Origin: Gp6-AA45 sp035652075
GTDB taxonomy: Bacteria > Acidobacteriota > Vicinamibacteria > Vicinamibacterales > CAVVIG01
DNA: 64,000 nucleotides
NCBI GenBank assembly: GCA_035652075.1
Contig: DASREL010000159.1
Coordinates: forward strand, 1-64,000
Direction: 5' to 3'
Part shown: positions 33,930 through 41,756 of the stretch, piece after piece
Numbering within the stretch: the first letter of the stretch is position 1
How the letters are laid out: each line of letters begins with the position of its first letter
Position numbers and translations under genes: made by a program
The notes under the pieces: generated by a model
Databases searched by the model: none
What the model saw: the letters and a program-made list of their open reading frames with translations, nothing else
Told to the model about the DNA's origin: nothing

Positions 33930-34253
33930 TTACTTCTTCAGGCTGCTCAAGTACGCCACGAGCGCATCCACGTCGTCTTTCGGCAACGTGTACTGCTTCA
34001 TTTCCGGTTTGCGCGCGGCCTTGGTCTTCGCCGTCATGCCCTTGGCGTCGGTGATCCACGCGCGGATTTCGTCGGCCTTCAACTTGTTGCCGACGTCGTC
34101 CAACGGACCTTTCGCGTTGCCCTTGCCGGCGACGGAGTGGCACAGCGAACATTTCTGATCCGCGAACACCTTTTCGCCTTTGGCTTTGTCTTGCGCCGCG
34201 GCCGTGGCCGCAACGCCCACGCACAACACTGCTGCGAGAACGATCGAACGCAT
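33930..34253 (-). CDS. Small monohaem cytochrome c
   Basis: This is a 107-residue class I cytochrome with a signal peptide (MRSIVLAAVLCVGVAATAAAQ), one CSLCH motif near residue 35 and an axial methionine in PEMKQYTLP near residue 84. It is a typical diffusible periplasmic electron shuttle. It lies 24 bases before the nine-haem gene and 21 bases after the small secreted protein, so it belongs to the same operon. Confidence 0.92.
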   Translation of the reverse strand: MRSIVLAAVLCVGVAATAAAQDKAKGEKVFADQKCSLCHSVAGKGNAKGPLDDVGNKLKADEIRAWITDAKGMTAKTKAARKPEMKQYTLPKDDVDALVAYLSSLKK

Positions 34254-34274
34254 AACCCTTCCCTCCGGTATCAG

Positions 34275-34673
34275 TTATCGACCTGGGACTCCATGCCCTT
34301 CACTGTCGCCCGCGAACTGATACTCGGTCAGCAGCGGGATGTCCTGGGCGCGATCGAGCACCTTGAACGTCGCCTTGTCGCACACCTCGCGCTGAATCGG
34401 CGTGCAGTGGAACGCGATCACTTGTTCCTTCGGCCCCGTTTTCGGATCGAAGCGGTAGATCGACGTGCACGCTTCGCCTTTCGCCATCTTCGCGTCGTCG
34501 TGCACGAACAGATACGGCCCCATCAAATATTGATCCGCAAGCTGCACCGGCGACGTGAAGTTGACGATCGCCCAGCGACGCGCCGGACCGACGTGGTCTC
34601 CACGCGACGCGAACGTGCTGGCCCCGAACGTGCCGGCGAGCACGAACGCTGCGACGAGTATGCGCGATTTCAT
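34275..34673 (-). CDS. Small secreted protein heading the envelope-cytochrome operon
   Basis: This is a 132-residue protein with a signal peptide (MKSRILVAAFVLAGTFGASTFA). The mature part holds VNFTSPVQLADQYLMGPYLFVHDD and EQVIAFHCTPIQREVC, with three cysteines and two histidines but no haem motif. I do not recognise a named family. Similar short proteins occur beside acidobacterial cytochromes. It is the first gene after a -24/-12 element and carries a leader hairpin like that of the decahaem gene. A role in metal or cytochrome assembly is possible. Confidence 0.8.
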   Translation of the reverse strand: MKSRILVAAFVLAGTFGASTFASRGDHVGPARRWAIVNFTSPVQLADQYLMGPYLFVHDDAKMAKGEACTSIYRFDPKTGPKEQVIAFHCTPIQREVCDKATFKVLDRAQDIPLLTEYQFAGDSEGHGVPGR

Positions 34674-34689
34674 GAATCCCTCCGGTTAT

Positions 34690-34712
34690 GAGTGCCGACA
34701 ATCCGGCAGAAA
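34690..34712 (-). promoter_or_regulatory. Leader hairpin before the envelope-cytochrome operon
   Basis: On the minus strand TGCCG and CGGCA form a hairpin around GATTGT, followed by CTCATA and the ribosome site GGAGGG. The leader at 30.5 kb has the same hairpin type followed by ACTCATA, starting the same number of bases after its -12 element. Confidence 0.55.
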
Positions 34713-34734
34713 CGCTACCTATCGGAGCATCAAC

Positions 34735-34749
34735 GCAAGCAATATGCCC
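34735..34749 (-). promoter_or_regulatory. -24/-12 promoter candidate for the envelope-cytochrome operon
   Basis: The minus strand reads GGGCATATTGCTTGC, with GGGCA and TTGC at exact sigma-54 spacing. The GC pair lies 62 bases before the ATG, against 64 for the decahaem gene. The site overlaps a possible ATG of the divergent radical SAM gene, which favours the later start for that gene. Confidence 0.55.
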
Positions 34750-34779
34750 GGTCGCGCTTTTGCATTTCTGTTCGGCATC

Positions 34780-35550
34780 ATGACCCTCCCCGCGCTCGAA
34801 CGAATCGTGTACGGACCGGTGTCCAGTCGTCGCCTGGGACGTTCGCTTGGCATCAACCTCCTCCCGGCCGGGATGAAGGTGTGCAACATGAACTGCGCGT
34901 ACTGCCAGTACGGATGGACGCGCGGTGCGACGCGCTATCGAGGGCAGGGTCAGGGGTGGCCGTCGGTCGACGACGTCGATGCGGCGCTGTCGTACCGGCT
35001 GCAGTTGGCCGCCGACAACGGCGAGCTGGTCGATCGCATCACGGTGGCCGGCCACGGCGAGCCGACGTTGCATCCCGACTTCGAAGAGGTCACCGCACGC
35101 ATTCGGGCGCTCCGCGATCGCATCGCGCCGAACGTGCCGGTCGCCATCCTGTCGAATTCGACGACGGCGGCATGGCCGGACGTGCGCAAGGGACTGCTGC
35201 TCTACGACGAGCGGTACATGAAGCTGGATGCCGGCGACCCGATCACCTACGCGCGCGTCAACGGCCTCGCCGCGTCGCTTCTGCACGTCATCGATGCGCT
35301 CGCGACGCTGCCGTCGATCGTCGTGCAATCGATTTTCGTCGCCGATGACACGGGCGAGATCGACAACTCGACCGATGGGGCGGTGGCGGAATGGCTCGAG
35401 GCGATCGCGCGCGTGCGCGCGGCCGCCGTGCACATCTACACGCTGGCGCGGCCGCCGGCGCTCGGATCGCTGCGGAAGGTTCCGAAGCAGCGGTTGCGCG
35501 AAATCGCCGAGCGCGTCCGCACGCTCCGCATCCCTGTCCACGTGTATTAG
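34780..35550 (+). CDS. Radical SAM protein
   Basis: This protein of 256 residues (268 from an earlier ATG) has the cluster motif CNMNCAYCQYG near residue 30 and GHGEPTLHP, a usual SAM-binding motif. The start ALERIVYGPVSSRRLGRSLGINLLP is typical of a widespread, small radical SAM family related to MoaA/PflA and to wyosine-like enzymes; its reaction is not known. I favour the ATG giving MTLPALERI, since the earlier ATG lies within a divergent promoter. It is convergent with a winged-helix gene, whose stop it overlaps by four bases. Confidence 0.85.
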   Translation: MTLPALERIVYGPVSSRRLGRSLGINLLPAGMKVCNMNCAYCQYGWTRGATRYRGQGQGWPSVDDVDAALSYRLQLAADNGELVDRITVAGHGEPTLHPDFEEVTARIRALRDRIAPNVPVAILSNSTTAAWPDVRKGLLLYDERYMKLDAGDPITYARVNGLAASLLHVIDALATLPSIVVQSIFVADDTGEIDNSTDGAVAEWLEAIARVRAAAVHIYTLARPPALGSLRKVPKQRLREIAERVRTLRIPVHVY

Positions 35551-35759
35551 TGAGCGCTCGGACGGTGATACGTACCATTCGGATCGCGCGTCAGAAACCC
35601 TTCGTGCTGCAGCGCGTCGAGCATGTTGGCGGCGCGCTCGGTGCGAATGCCCACGAGCCGCGCCGTCTGGCGAATCGTGATCGCGAGGCCGGGCATCTCG
35701 AGAAACTCGCTTCGCAGACGCAACGCATCCAGATCCGTAGGTTCAGCTGTCGTAATCAT
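35547..35759 (-). CDS. Small winged-helix protein, paralogue 1
   Basis: This is a 70-residue protein with three short helices and a hairpin: EMPGLAITIRQTARLVGI as the helix-turn-helix and GFLTRDPNGTYHRPSAH as the wing. A second copy of the same family lies at 43.7 kb (EIPGLHLTKRQAQRLW and FLRRTPNGGYVRAD). Both are too short for an effector domain. It diverges from the B12-radical SAM gene with 35 bases between the starts, so it may control that gene. The longer frame before this ATG lies in the radical SAM gene and was not used. Confidence 0.8.
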   Translation of the reverse strand: MITTAEPTDLDALRLRSEFLEMPGLAITIRQTARLVGIRTERAANMLDALQHEGFLTRDPNGTYHRPSAH

Positions 35760-35794
35760 GGCAATCCTGCGCAGGGACTGCACGACGTGTACCG

Positions 35795-37498
35795 ATGATG
35801 CGGAATCCGTTTCGCCGCGATCTCGTCCTGCTCCACCCGCCGGCGATCTACGATTTCCGTACGCGCGAAACGTTCCTCGGTCCGGTTGCCGATGCCGTCC
35901 CATCGACGACGATGTTCGAGATGTACCCGATGGGGCTGACGAGCATCGCCGAGTTCCTCGAGCGCAATCACTACAACGTCGAGATCGTCAACCTCGCGTA
36001 CCGCATGCTGCACGACGATCGTTTCGACGTGCCGGCGCACCTCGCGCGGCTGTCCGCCCCGGTGTTCGGCATCGATCTGCATTGGCTGCCGCACGCACAG
36101 GGCGGCCTCGCGATCGCAGAGCTCGTGAAGGCGGCGCATCCGGACAGCGCAGTGCTGATGGGCGGACTGTCGGCGAGCTATTACGCCGACGAATTGATCC
36201 GGTATCCGTTCGTGGATTTCGTCATCCGCGGCGATTCGACCGAGGAACCGGTCCGGCGCCTGTTGCGGGCGCTCCGCGAGCACGAGCCGCTGGCCGACGT
36301 GCCGAACCTCACCTGGAAACGCGCCGACGGCACGATCGTCGCCAACGCGCTATCGCACGTTCCGACGGATCTCGATCACGTGAGCGTGCCGGCTTATCGA
36401 TACCTGCTGCGATCGATGTTCAAGTATCGCAGCCTGTGGAACCTCGTGCCGTGCCTCGAATGGCTGCGGTACCCGATCACGATGCTGCTCACCGCACGCG
36501 GTTGCACGCAGGATTGCGCGATTTGCGGCGGCTCAATGAGCGCCTACCGGCGCATCTGCGGGCGGGGCGCGCCGGCCTATCGGTCGGCCGATGTGCTTGC
36601 GGAAGATGTTCGAACCATCGCCAGCTTTTCGCGCGCGCCGATCTTCGTGGTCCACGACATCCGGATGGGCGGCATGCCGCGCGCGCGTCAGTTCTTGTCG
36701 CGGCTGCGCGACGTGAACGCCGACAACGAAATTGTTTTCGAGTTGTACTTCCCCGGGAACGATTCCTTCTTCCGCGAGATCGAAACGAGCACGGCGAGCT
36801 GGAGCGTCGAGATCACGCTCGAATCACCCGACGAGGCGCTGCGAAAGGTCAACGGCAAGTGGCCGTGGTCCAACGCCGCCGTGGAGCGCACGATCGAAAG
36901 CGCCCTCGCCCACCGATGCGAAACCCTCGACCTGTTCTTCATCATCGGCCTGCCGCATCAGACGTATCAGGACGCGCTGGCGATCGGCGATTACTGTGAG
37001 TACCTGCTCGACCGCTTCGGCAGCAGCGGGCGCTTGCGTCCGTTCGTCGCGCCGCTTGGCCCGTTTCTCGATCCCGGCAGCCGTGGATTCGAAGATCGAC
37101 ACCTCGGATACGAACGCTTCTGCCTGACGCTCGACGATCACCGCCGTGCACTGCTCAACCGCGACTGGCACGACATCCTGTCCTACCAGACCGACGGCAT
37201 GACCCGTGACGACATCGTCCGCGCCAGCTACGCGGTCGCGTCGCACCTGAACGAGTTGAAGCATCGGCATCAGCTGATTTCGGACGCGACGTACACCGGC
37301 ATCCGCGATCGCCTCGAGTTGGCGCACACGCAGCCGGCGCGAGCGCAAACGATGATTGACGAAGACGAGATGAAGTGGCCGGTCCACCAGCGCTTCCGCA
37401 TCGGCACCGCGCTGCTGACGCACCTGGCGACCGGGCTGTTCGAGGAAGTCGGCCACACCCTCGCGCGCGTGCGCGGCCGGTACGACGACGCGGCCTGA
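35795..37498 (+). CDS. Cobalamin-binding-type radical SAM protein
   Basis: This 567-residue protein has an N-terminal B12-binding-like domain (about 1-170, with GIDLHWLPHAQGG and AVLMGGLSASYYADE; the His of the base-on DXHXXG motif is absent, as often in this class), then the cluster motif GCTQDCAICGG near residue 237 and a TIM-barrel with ITLESPDEALRKVNGKWPW. The C-terminal 130 residues are helical. A close functional relative is not recognisable; such enzymes methylate or rearrange lipids, hopanoids or cofactors. Two ATG codons lie side by side at the start. Confidence 0.87.
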   Translation: MMRNPFRRDLVLLHPPAIYDFRTRETFLGPVADAVPSTTMFEMYPMGLTSIAEFLERNHYNVEIVNLAYRMLHDDRFDVPAHLARLSAPVFGIDLHWLPHAQGGLAIAELVKAAHPDSAVLMGGLSASYYADELIRYPFVDFVIRGDSTEEPVRRLLRALREHEPLADVPNLTWKRADGTIVANALSHVPTDLDHVSVPAYRYLLRSMFKYRSLWNLVPCLEWLRYPITMLLTARGCTQDCAICGGSMSAYRRICGRGAPAYRSADVLAEDVRTIASFSRAPIFVVHDIRMGGMPRARQFLSRLRDVNADNEIVFELYFPGNDSFFREIETSTASWSVEITLESPDEALRKVNGKWPWSNAAVERTIESALAHRCETLDLFFIIGLPHQTYQDALAIGDYCEYLLDRFGSSGRLRPFVAPLGPFLDPGSRGFEDRHLGYERFCLTLDDHRRALLNRDWHDILSYQTDGMTRDDIVRASYAVASHLNELKHRHQLISDATYTGIRDRLELAHTQPARAQTMIDEDEMKWPVHQRFRIGTALLTHLATGLFEEVGHTLARVRGRYDDAA

Positions 37499-37504
37499 GC
37501 TTCG

Positions 37505-38353
37505 TTACTTTCTGAGCGTCAGGACCGGACACGGCGCGCTGCGGACGACGTGATTGGTGGTCGATCCGAAGAGCGCGACGTCGATCGGATTCCGACCGCG
37601 GACGCCGATGACGATCAAGTCGCTATGCTCCTCCGCGGCGACCTCGAGAATGCGCTCGTACGGCTTCCCCGTCTCGATCCGCACCTTCGGCTTGCAGTAG
37701 ATCCGCATGTCGTCGGTGATGAGCGCCTGCAGTCTGCGGCGCACGTCCTCTTCCGCGTCGCGGCCAAACTCAATCACGTTCAACAAAGTCAGGTCGGCGT
37801 CGGCTTCCTCGGCCATCGAGAACGCATAGCCGAGTGCATCGACAGACGTCTCCGAGAAGTCGATCGGGCACAGTAGCCGCTCGTACGGAACCCTCAAATC
37901 GATCGAGCTCGTTTTCGGTGGGACCGTCAACACAGGACACGCGGCCCTGCGCAGCACCTTCTCGGCCACCGATCCGAGGACCAGATGCTGGAAGCCGCTG
38001 TGACCGTGCGTCCCCATCACGACGAGATCGAACTCGCCCGGGTGCGCGTGGCCGATGATCGAGCGCGCGGGATCGCCGTCTTCGATGAGGATGTCGGTGC
38101 AGAGGCCGTGGCGCTCGGCGTCGCCGAGCCATCGACGCAGTCGCGCTTCGATCGCCACATGCGCCGTCACTTCGTCCATGGCGGCGAAATCGGTGAAGAG
38201 CGTGGGCGGCGGCAGCACCATCTCCGGTTGGATGACGTACAGCGCGGTGATGTGCGAGTGGTACCACCGCGCGATCGGCACTGCGTGCTCGAGCGCGTGT
38301 CGCGACGCGTCGGAGAAATCAACCGGACAGAGTACGCGGGGGATATCGACCAT
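37505..38353 (-). CDS. Tandem universal stress protein
   Basis: This 282-residue protein has two UspA domains. Each ends in the ATP-binding pattern: GTHGHSGFQHLVLGS near residue 130 and GVRGRNPIDVALFGS near 265. Both start with PVDFS or PIDFS, typical of the family. It should be a cytosolic ATP-binding protein made under stress or low oxygen. I chose the ATG giving MVDIPRVLC. It lies on the opposite strand between two radical SAM genes and is followed on the other strand by a CBS gene, a grouping often seen under hypoxia control. Confidence 0.93.
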   Translation of the reverse strand: MVDIPRVLCPVDFSDASRHALEHAVPIARWYHSHITALYVIQPEMVLPPPTLFTDFAAMDEVTAHVAIEARLRRWLGDAERHGLCTDILIEDGDPARSIIGHAHPGEFDLVVMGTHGHSGFQHLVLGSVAEKVLRRAACPVLTVPPKTSSIDLRVPYERLLCPIDFSETSVDALGYAFSMAEEADADLTLLNVIEFGRDAEEDVRRRLQALITDDMRIYCKPKVRIETGKPYERILEVAAEEHSDLIVIGVRGRNPIDVALFGSTTNHVVRSAPCPVLTLRK

Positions 38354-38477
38354 GGTTGGTCTCACGGATGGCGGCTTCTCGGCAGACGCCGCACGTTTCA
38401 CCGTGCTCCTGCAATTCCGCTGCGAGACCTACCAGATGCGGTTGCACTCTTTGCCGTGATGATCCTATCGTTCGCGA

Positions 38478-40136
38478 ATCCATACCGTCCTTCTCTCCTC
38501 GGTCTTCGGTCCCTTCAGTCAAGACGATGAATTCGGCAGCCGCGCCATCAACCCGCTGGAGCTGTATCACAACCAGGTGACGCGCGCGCAAGGTCCGTTT
38601 TCGCTGCGGATGCATCATCGCTCGTGGGGCTTGATGCTGATTCAGGCCAACATCGCGACGCCGTCGACGGTGCTCGACTTTCCGACGCGCGACCGCTTCG
38701 TGCGCGAGCTGCAGTCGCGTCACTACAGCATCGTCGGCATCTCCGGCATCGTGATGAACCTCGGCAAGGTCCGCGAGATGTGCCGCCTCGTCCGAGAGCA
38801 TTCGCCGCGTTCGACCATCGTCGTCGGCGGACATGTCGCCGCGCTGCCGGGAATCGAACGCGAGATCGACGCCGATCACATCGTCACCGGCGAAGGCGTG
38901 CGGTGGATGCGCGAGTTCCTCGGTGAAGCGGCGGATACGCCGATCGAACACCCGCTCATTCGGTCGTCGTTCGGGTTCAGGCTGATGGGCCTCAAGGCGC
39001 CGTCCGGCGGCGGCGATCCGGCCGCGACGATCATCCCGTCGGTTGGCTGCCCGATGGGCTGCAACTTCTGCGCGACATCGGCGTTCTTCGGCGGCAAGGG
39101 GCGCTTCATCAACTTCTTCGAAACCGGCGAGGAGCTGTTTCGCGTGATGTGCGACGCCGAACGGCGGTTGCGCGTGCAGACGTTCTTCGTCATGGACGAG
39201 AACTTCCTGCTCTACAAGAAGCGCGCGCTCGAACTCCTCGCGTTGATGCAGCAGCACAACAAGTCGTGGTCGATGTTCGTGTTCTCGTCCGCAAACGCAT
39301 TGCGCAAATACACGACGCGTCAACTCGTGGAGCTCGGCGTGTCGTGGGTGTGGATGGGCCTCGAGTCGAAACAGGCGACCTACATGAAGCTGCGCAACAG
39401 CGACACGCAGGCGCTGACGCGCGAACTGCAGTCGCACGGCATCCACGTCCAGGGCTCGACGATCATCGGACTGGAGCATCACACACCCGACAACCTCGAG
39501 AGCGAAATCGAGCACGCGGTCGCCCACGACGCGGACTGCCATCAGTTCATGCTGTACACGCCGGTGCCCGGCACGCCGTTGTACGCCGAGGCGCTCAGCG
39601 CAGGACTGCTGCGAAACGACGTCGACATTGCCGACATCCACGGACAGGACAAATTCAATTTTCATCACCCGCACATCTCGCAGGACGCCTCGAACACGTG
39701 GCTCGAACGCGCGTTCGCGCGCGACTACGCCGTCAACGGTCCGAGCTTGTATCGCATCATGCGGACGACGTTCGCCGGGTGGAAACGGTACGGAGAGGAC
39801 GCCGATGCACGCGTGCGCGCACGATTCGCACGCGACGCGGCGAAGTTCCGCGGCGGCTACGGCGCGGCGTTGTGGGCGATGGAGCGGTATCTGACCGACT
39901 CGCAGCCGGAGGTTGCCGCGCGCATGCGCGATCTGCGGCGCGCGATCGAACGTGAGTTTGCGGGTCTCACTCCGCTGATCGATGGTGCCGCCGGCCGCGT
40001 CCTGCTCTACGCGGCCAGACGCGAAGCAGCGAAGTATCCCGCGGGACGCCGCCTCGAGCCCGCGACGTTCGTCGACCACCGCGGATTGTTTCCGCGCAGG
40101 CCAGGTCCTTTTGGACCCGGTGTCATCGGCCGCTAG
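38478..40136 (+). CDS. Cobalamin-binding-type radical SAM protein with unclear start
   Basis: The core of this protein has the B12-binding-like domain (VGISGIVMNLGKVREM, VVGGHVAALPG), the cluster motif GCPMGCNFCATS and GLESKQATYMKLR, a TIM-barrel. From the first standard start (GTG at 38577) it has 519 residues. Upstream of it the same frame continues with convincing coding sequence (VFGPFSQDDEFGSRAINPLEL), which should be part of the protein, back to a stop at 38460. There is no ATG, GTG or TTG in that stretch, so I mark the earliest plausible codon (ATC). A frameshift or a rare start must be considered. Reaction and substrate are not known. Confidence 0.8.
   Translation: MHTVLLSSVFGPFSQDDEFGSRAINPLELYHNQVTRAQGPFSLRMHHRSWGLMLIQANIATPSTVLDFPTRDRFVRELQSRHYSIVGISGIVMNLGKVREMCRLVREHSPRSTIVVGGHVAALPGIEREIDADHIVTGEGVRWMREFLGEAADTPIEHPLIRSSFGFRLMGLKAPSGGGDPAATIIPSVGCPMGCNFCATSAFFGGKGRFINFFETGEELFRVMCDAERRLRVQTFFVMDENFLLYKKRALELLALMQQHNKSWSMFVFSSANALRKYTTRQLVELGVSWVWMGLESKQATYMKLRNSDTQALTRELQSHGIHVQGSTIIGLEHHTPDNLESEIEHAVAHDADCHQFMLYTPVPGTPLYAEALSAGLLRNDVDIADIHGQDKFNFHHPHISQDASNTWLERAFARDYAVNGPSLYRIMRTTFAGWKRYGEDADARVRARFARDAAKFRGGYGAALWAMERYLTDSQPEVAARMRDLRRAIEREFAGLTPLIDGAAGRVLLYAARREAAKYPAGRRLEPATFVDHRGLFPRRPGPFGPGVIGR
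40102..40119. repeat. Imperfect palindrome at the end of the radical SAM gene
   Basis: CAGGTCC and GGACCCG (one mismatch) flank TTTT within the last codons of the gene. It resembles the GC-rich palindromes at other gene ends. Confidence 0.45.
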
Positions 40137-40228
40137 CAGGCGTCTTGCACGCGAAGGTGTGGATGACGGCGCCACGCCGGGTTTCCGGCACCGGCGTCTC
40201 CCGCCGCCGCGAATCCTGGAGGCCTCCC

Positions 40229-40687
40229 ATGATCGTCAGCCAACTCATGACCACGGATGTGGCGACGTGTACGCCCAAGTCGGACCTCGAACATGCGATT
40301 TTCGTGATGCTCGAGCGCGACTGCGGCTTCGTTCCGGTCGTCAGCGAGGTCGGCCGGCTCGTCGGCGCGATTACGGATCGTGATGTGTGCATTGCCATCG
40401 CGGCGCATCGACGCACGCCCGCGCACATTCACATCGAAGAAGCGATGACGCACCCGGCGATCGCCTGCCGCCCCGAAGACACGCTCATCACGGCGCTCGG
40501 CACGATGAGCCGGCACCGCGTCCACCGCCTGCCTGTCGTCGACCGCGACGGCTACGTGCAAGGCGTCATCTCGATGAACGACATCCTCCGCGCGCCGCAC
40601 CACGACCACGCGCCGACGAGCGAGGACATCGTCGACACACTGCGCGCGATCGGACGCCACCGGGACATGGAGCCGGTGGTCGTGTAG
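40229..40687 (+). CDS. CBS-domain pair protein
   Basis: This 152-residue protein has two CBS domains (about 5-60 and 72-125), with TDRDVCIAIA and GVISMNDILR at the expected ends. Such stand-alone pairs bind adenosyl nucleotides and act as energy or redox sensors. GGAGG lies six bases before the chosen ATG; the longer frame upstream starts in the spacer. It begins a run of four co-directed genes (YbaK-like, flavodoxin-like, metal ATPase). Confidence 0.93.
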   Translation: MIVSQLMTTDVATCTPKSDLEHAIFVMLERDCGFVPVVSEVGRLVGAITDRDVCIAIAAHRRTPAHIHIEEAMTHPAIACRPEDTLITALGTMSRHRVHRLPVVDRDGYVQGVISMNDILRAPHHDHAPTSEDIVDTLRAIGRHRDMEPVVV

Positions 40688-40695
40688 GAGGCTTT

Positions 40696-41169
40696 ATGTC
40701 GGTGACTGTGTCGGTACAGGAATTCTTGCGGCGATCCAACGTCGCGTACAGCGTGTTTCCACATCCAGCGGCGTACACGGCGGCGGAAGAAGCGTCGGTG
40801 ACGCATACGTCCGGATGGCGATGGGCCAAGTCGGTCGTATGCTTCGCCGACGGCGATCCGGTCCAGGCGGTCGTCCCCGCGCATTACGTCGTCAACCTCG
40901 ATCGGCTCGCGATGATCGCGAGGGCGCACTCGGTGCGGCTCGCGCACGAGCACGAGCTGCAGTGGCTCTATCCCGACTGCGAGGCGGGCGCGATGCCGCC
41001 GCTCGGCCCGCTCTACCACCAGCGGATCTATCTCGATTCGTCGCTCGCGCTCGAGCCGACGATCGCGTTCAACGGCGGGACGCACAAGGACGCGATTCGC
41101 ATGCGGATGGACGACTTCATCGCGATCGCGCACCCGATCTGCGGCCGATTCGGCGAGCCAGGCGTGTAA
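40696..41169 (+). CDS. YbaK/aminoacyl-tRNA deacylase-like protein
   Basis: This 157-residue protein matches the YbaK/ProX editing-domain fold: PHPAAYTAAEEA near residue 22, KSVVCFADG near 45, LDRLAMIARA, and GGTHKDAIRMRMDDF at the end. Family members remove mischarged amino acids from tRNA. Key Lys and Gly residues are present (KSVV, GG). It is often found next to CBS and universal stress genes. GGAGG precedes the ATG. Free-standing members can differ in specificity, which cannot be told here. Confidence 0.9.
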   Translation: MSVTVSVQEFLRRSNVAYSVFPHPAAYTAAEEASVTHTSGWRWAKSVVCFADGDPVQAVVPAHYVVNLDRLAMIARAHSVRLAHEHELQWLYPDCEAGAMPPLGPLYHQRIYLDSSLALEPTIAFNGGTHKDAIRMRMDDFIAIAHPICGRFGEPGV

Positions 41170-41183
41170 CCCGAGGACACGAT

Positions 41184-41756
41184 ATGAATGCCGCTGTCTT
41201 TTTTGCAACGCGCGGAGGACACACCTGCCGCGTCGCCGAGCACATCGCCGACGACCTTCGCGACCGGGGCGTCGCCGTCGACGTCTTCGACGTGCGCGAC
41301 CTGCCGCTCGCGATCGACTGGGACAAATACGGCGCGGTCTGTGTCGCCGCGTCGGTGCACGCCGGCCGGCACGAACGCGAGATGGTCCGGTTCGTCATCG
41401 AGCACCGGACGCAGCTCGAGTTTCACCAGGCGGCGTTTCTGTCCGTGAGCCTGAGCGAGGTCACCGTCGAAGATCCGCTGGCGCCGGCCGATCGCAGGAC
41501 CCAGGCACGGCTCGACGTGCAGCGGATGATCGACGACTTCATCGCGGCGACCGGGTGGCGCCCCGCGACGGTGATGCCGGTGGCCGGCGCACTGCTCTAC
41601 CGCCGCTACAACTTCATCATCCGTTTCATCATGAAGCGGATCGCGCGCAAGGCGGGTGGACCGACCGACACGTCGCGCAACTACGAGTTCACCGACTGGC
41701 CGGCGATCGATCGCTTCGTGGACGAAACGCTGCGGCCCGCGTGCGCGCACACCTGA
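41184..41756 (+). CDS. Flavodoxin-like protein (HemG-type protoporphyrinogen oxidase family)
   Basis: This 190-residue protein has the FMN-binding start FFATRGGHTCRVAEHIA and a following VCVAASVHAGRHEREMVRFV, which match flavodoxin-fold HemG of enterobacteria (menaquinone-dependent protoporphyrinogen oxidase). The C-terminal segment with YRRYNFIIRFIMKRIARKAGG also matches HemG. It is therefore a candidate for the haem pathway in cells that make much cytochrome c. The metal ATPase gene starts within its last codons. Confidence 0.85.
   Translation: MNAAVFFATRGGHTCRVAEHIADDLRDRGVAVDVFDVRDLPLAIDWDKYGAVCVAASVHAGRHEREMVRFVIEHRTQLEFHQAAFLSVSLSEVTVEDPLAPADRRTQARLDVQRMIDDFIAATGWRPATVMPVAGALLYRRYNFIIRFIMKRIARKAGGPTDTSRNYEFTDWPAIDRFVDETLRPACAHT

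Noticed and set aside
37985..38530. A 181-residue plus-strand frame over the universal stress gene, ending MILSFANPYRPSLL
   Set aside because: It is mostly antisense to the universal stress gene; only its last part could relate to a frameshift at the start of the next radical SAM gene, noted as a finding.
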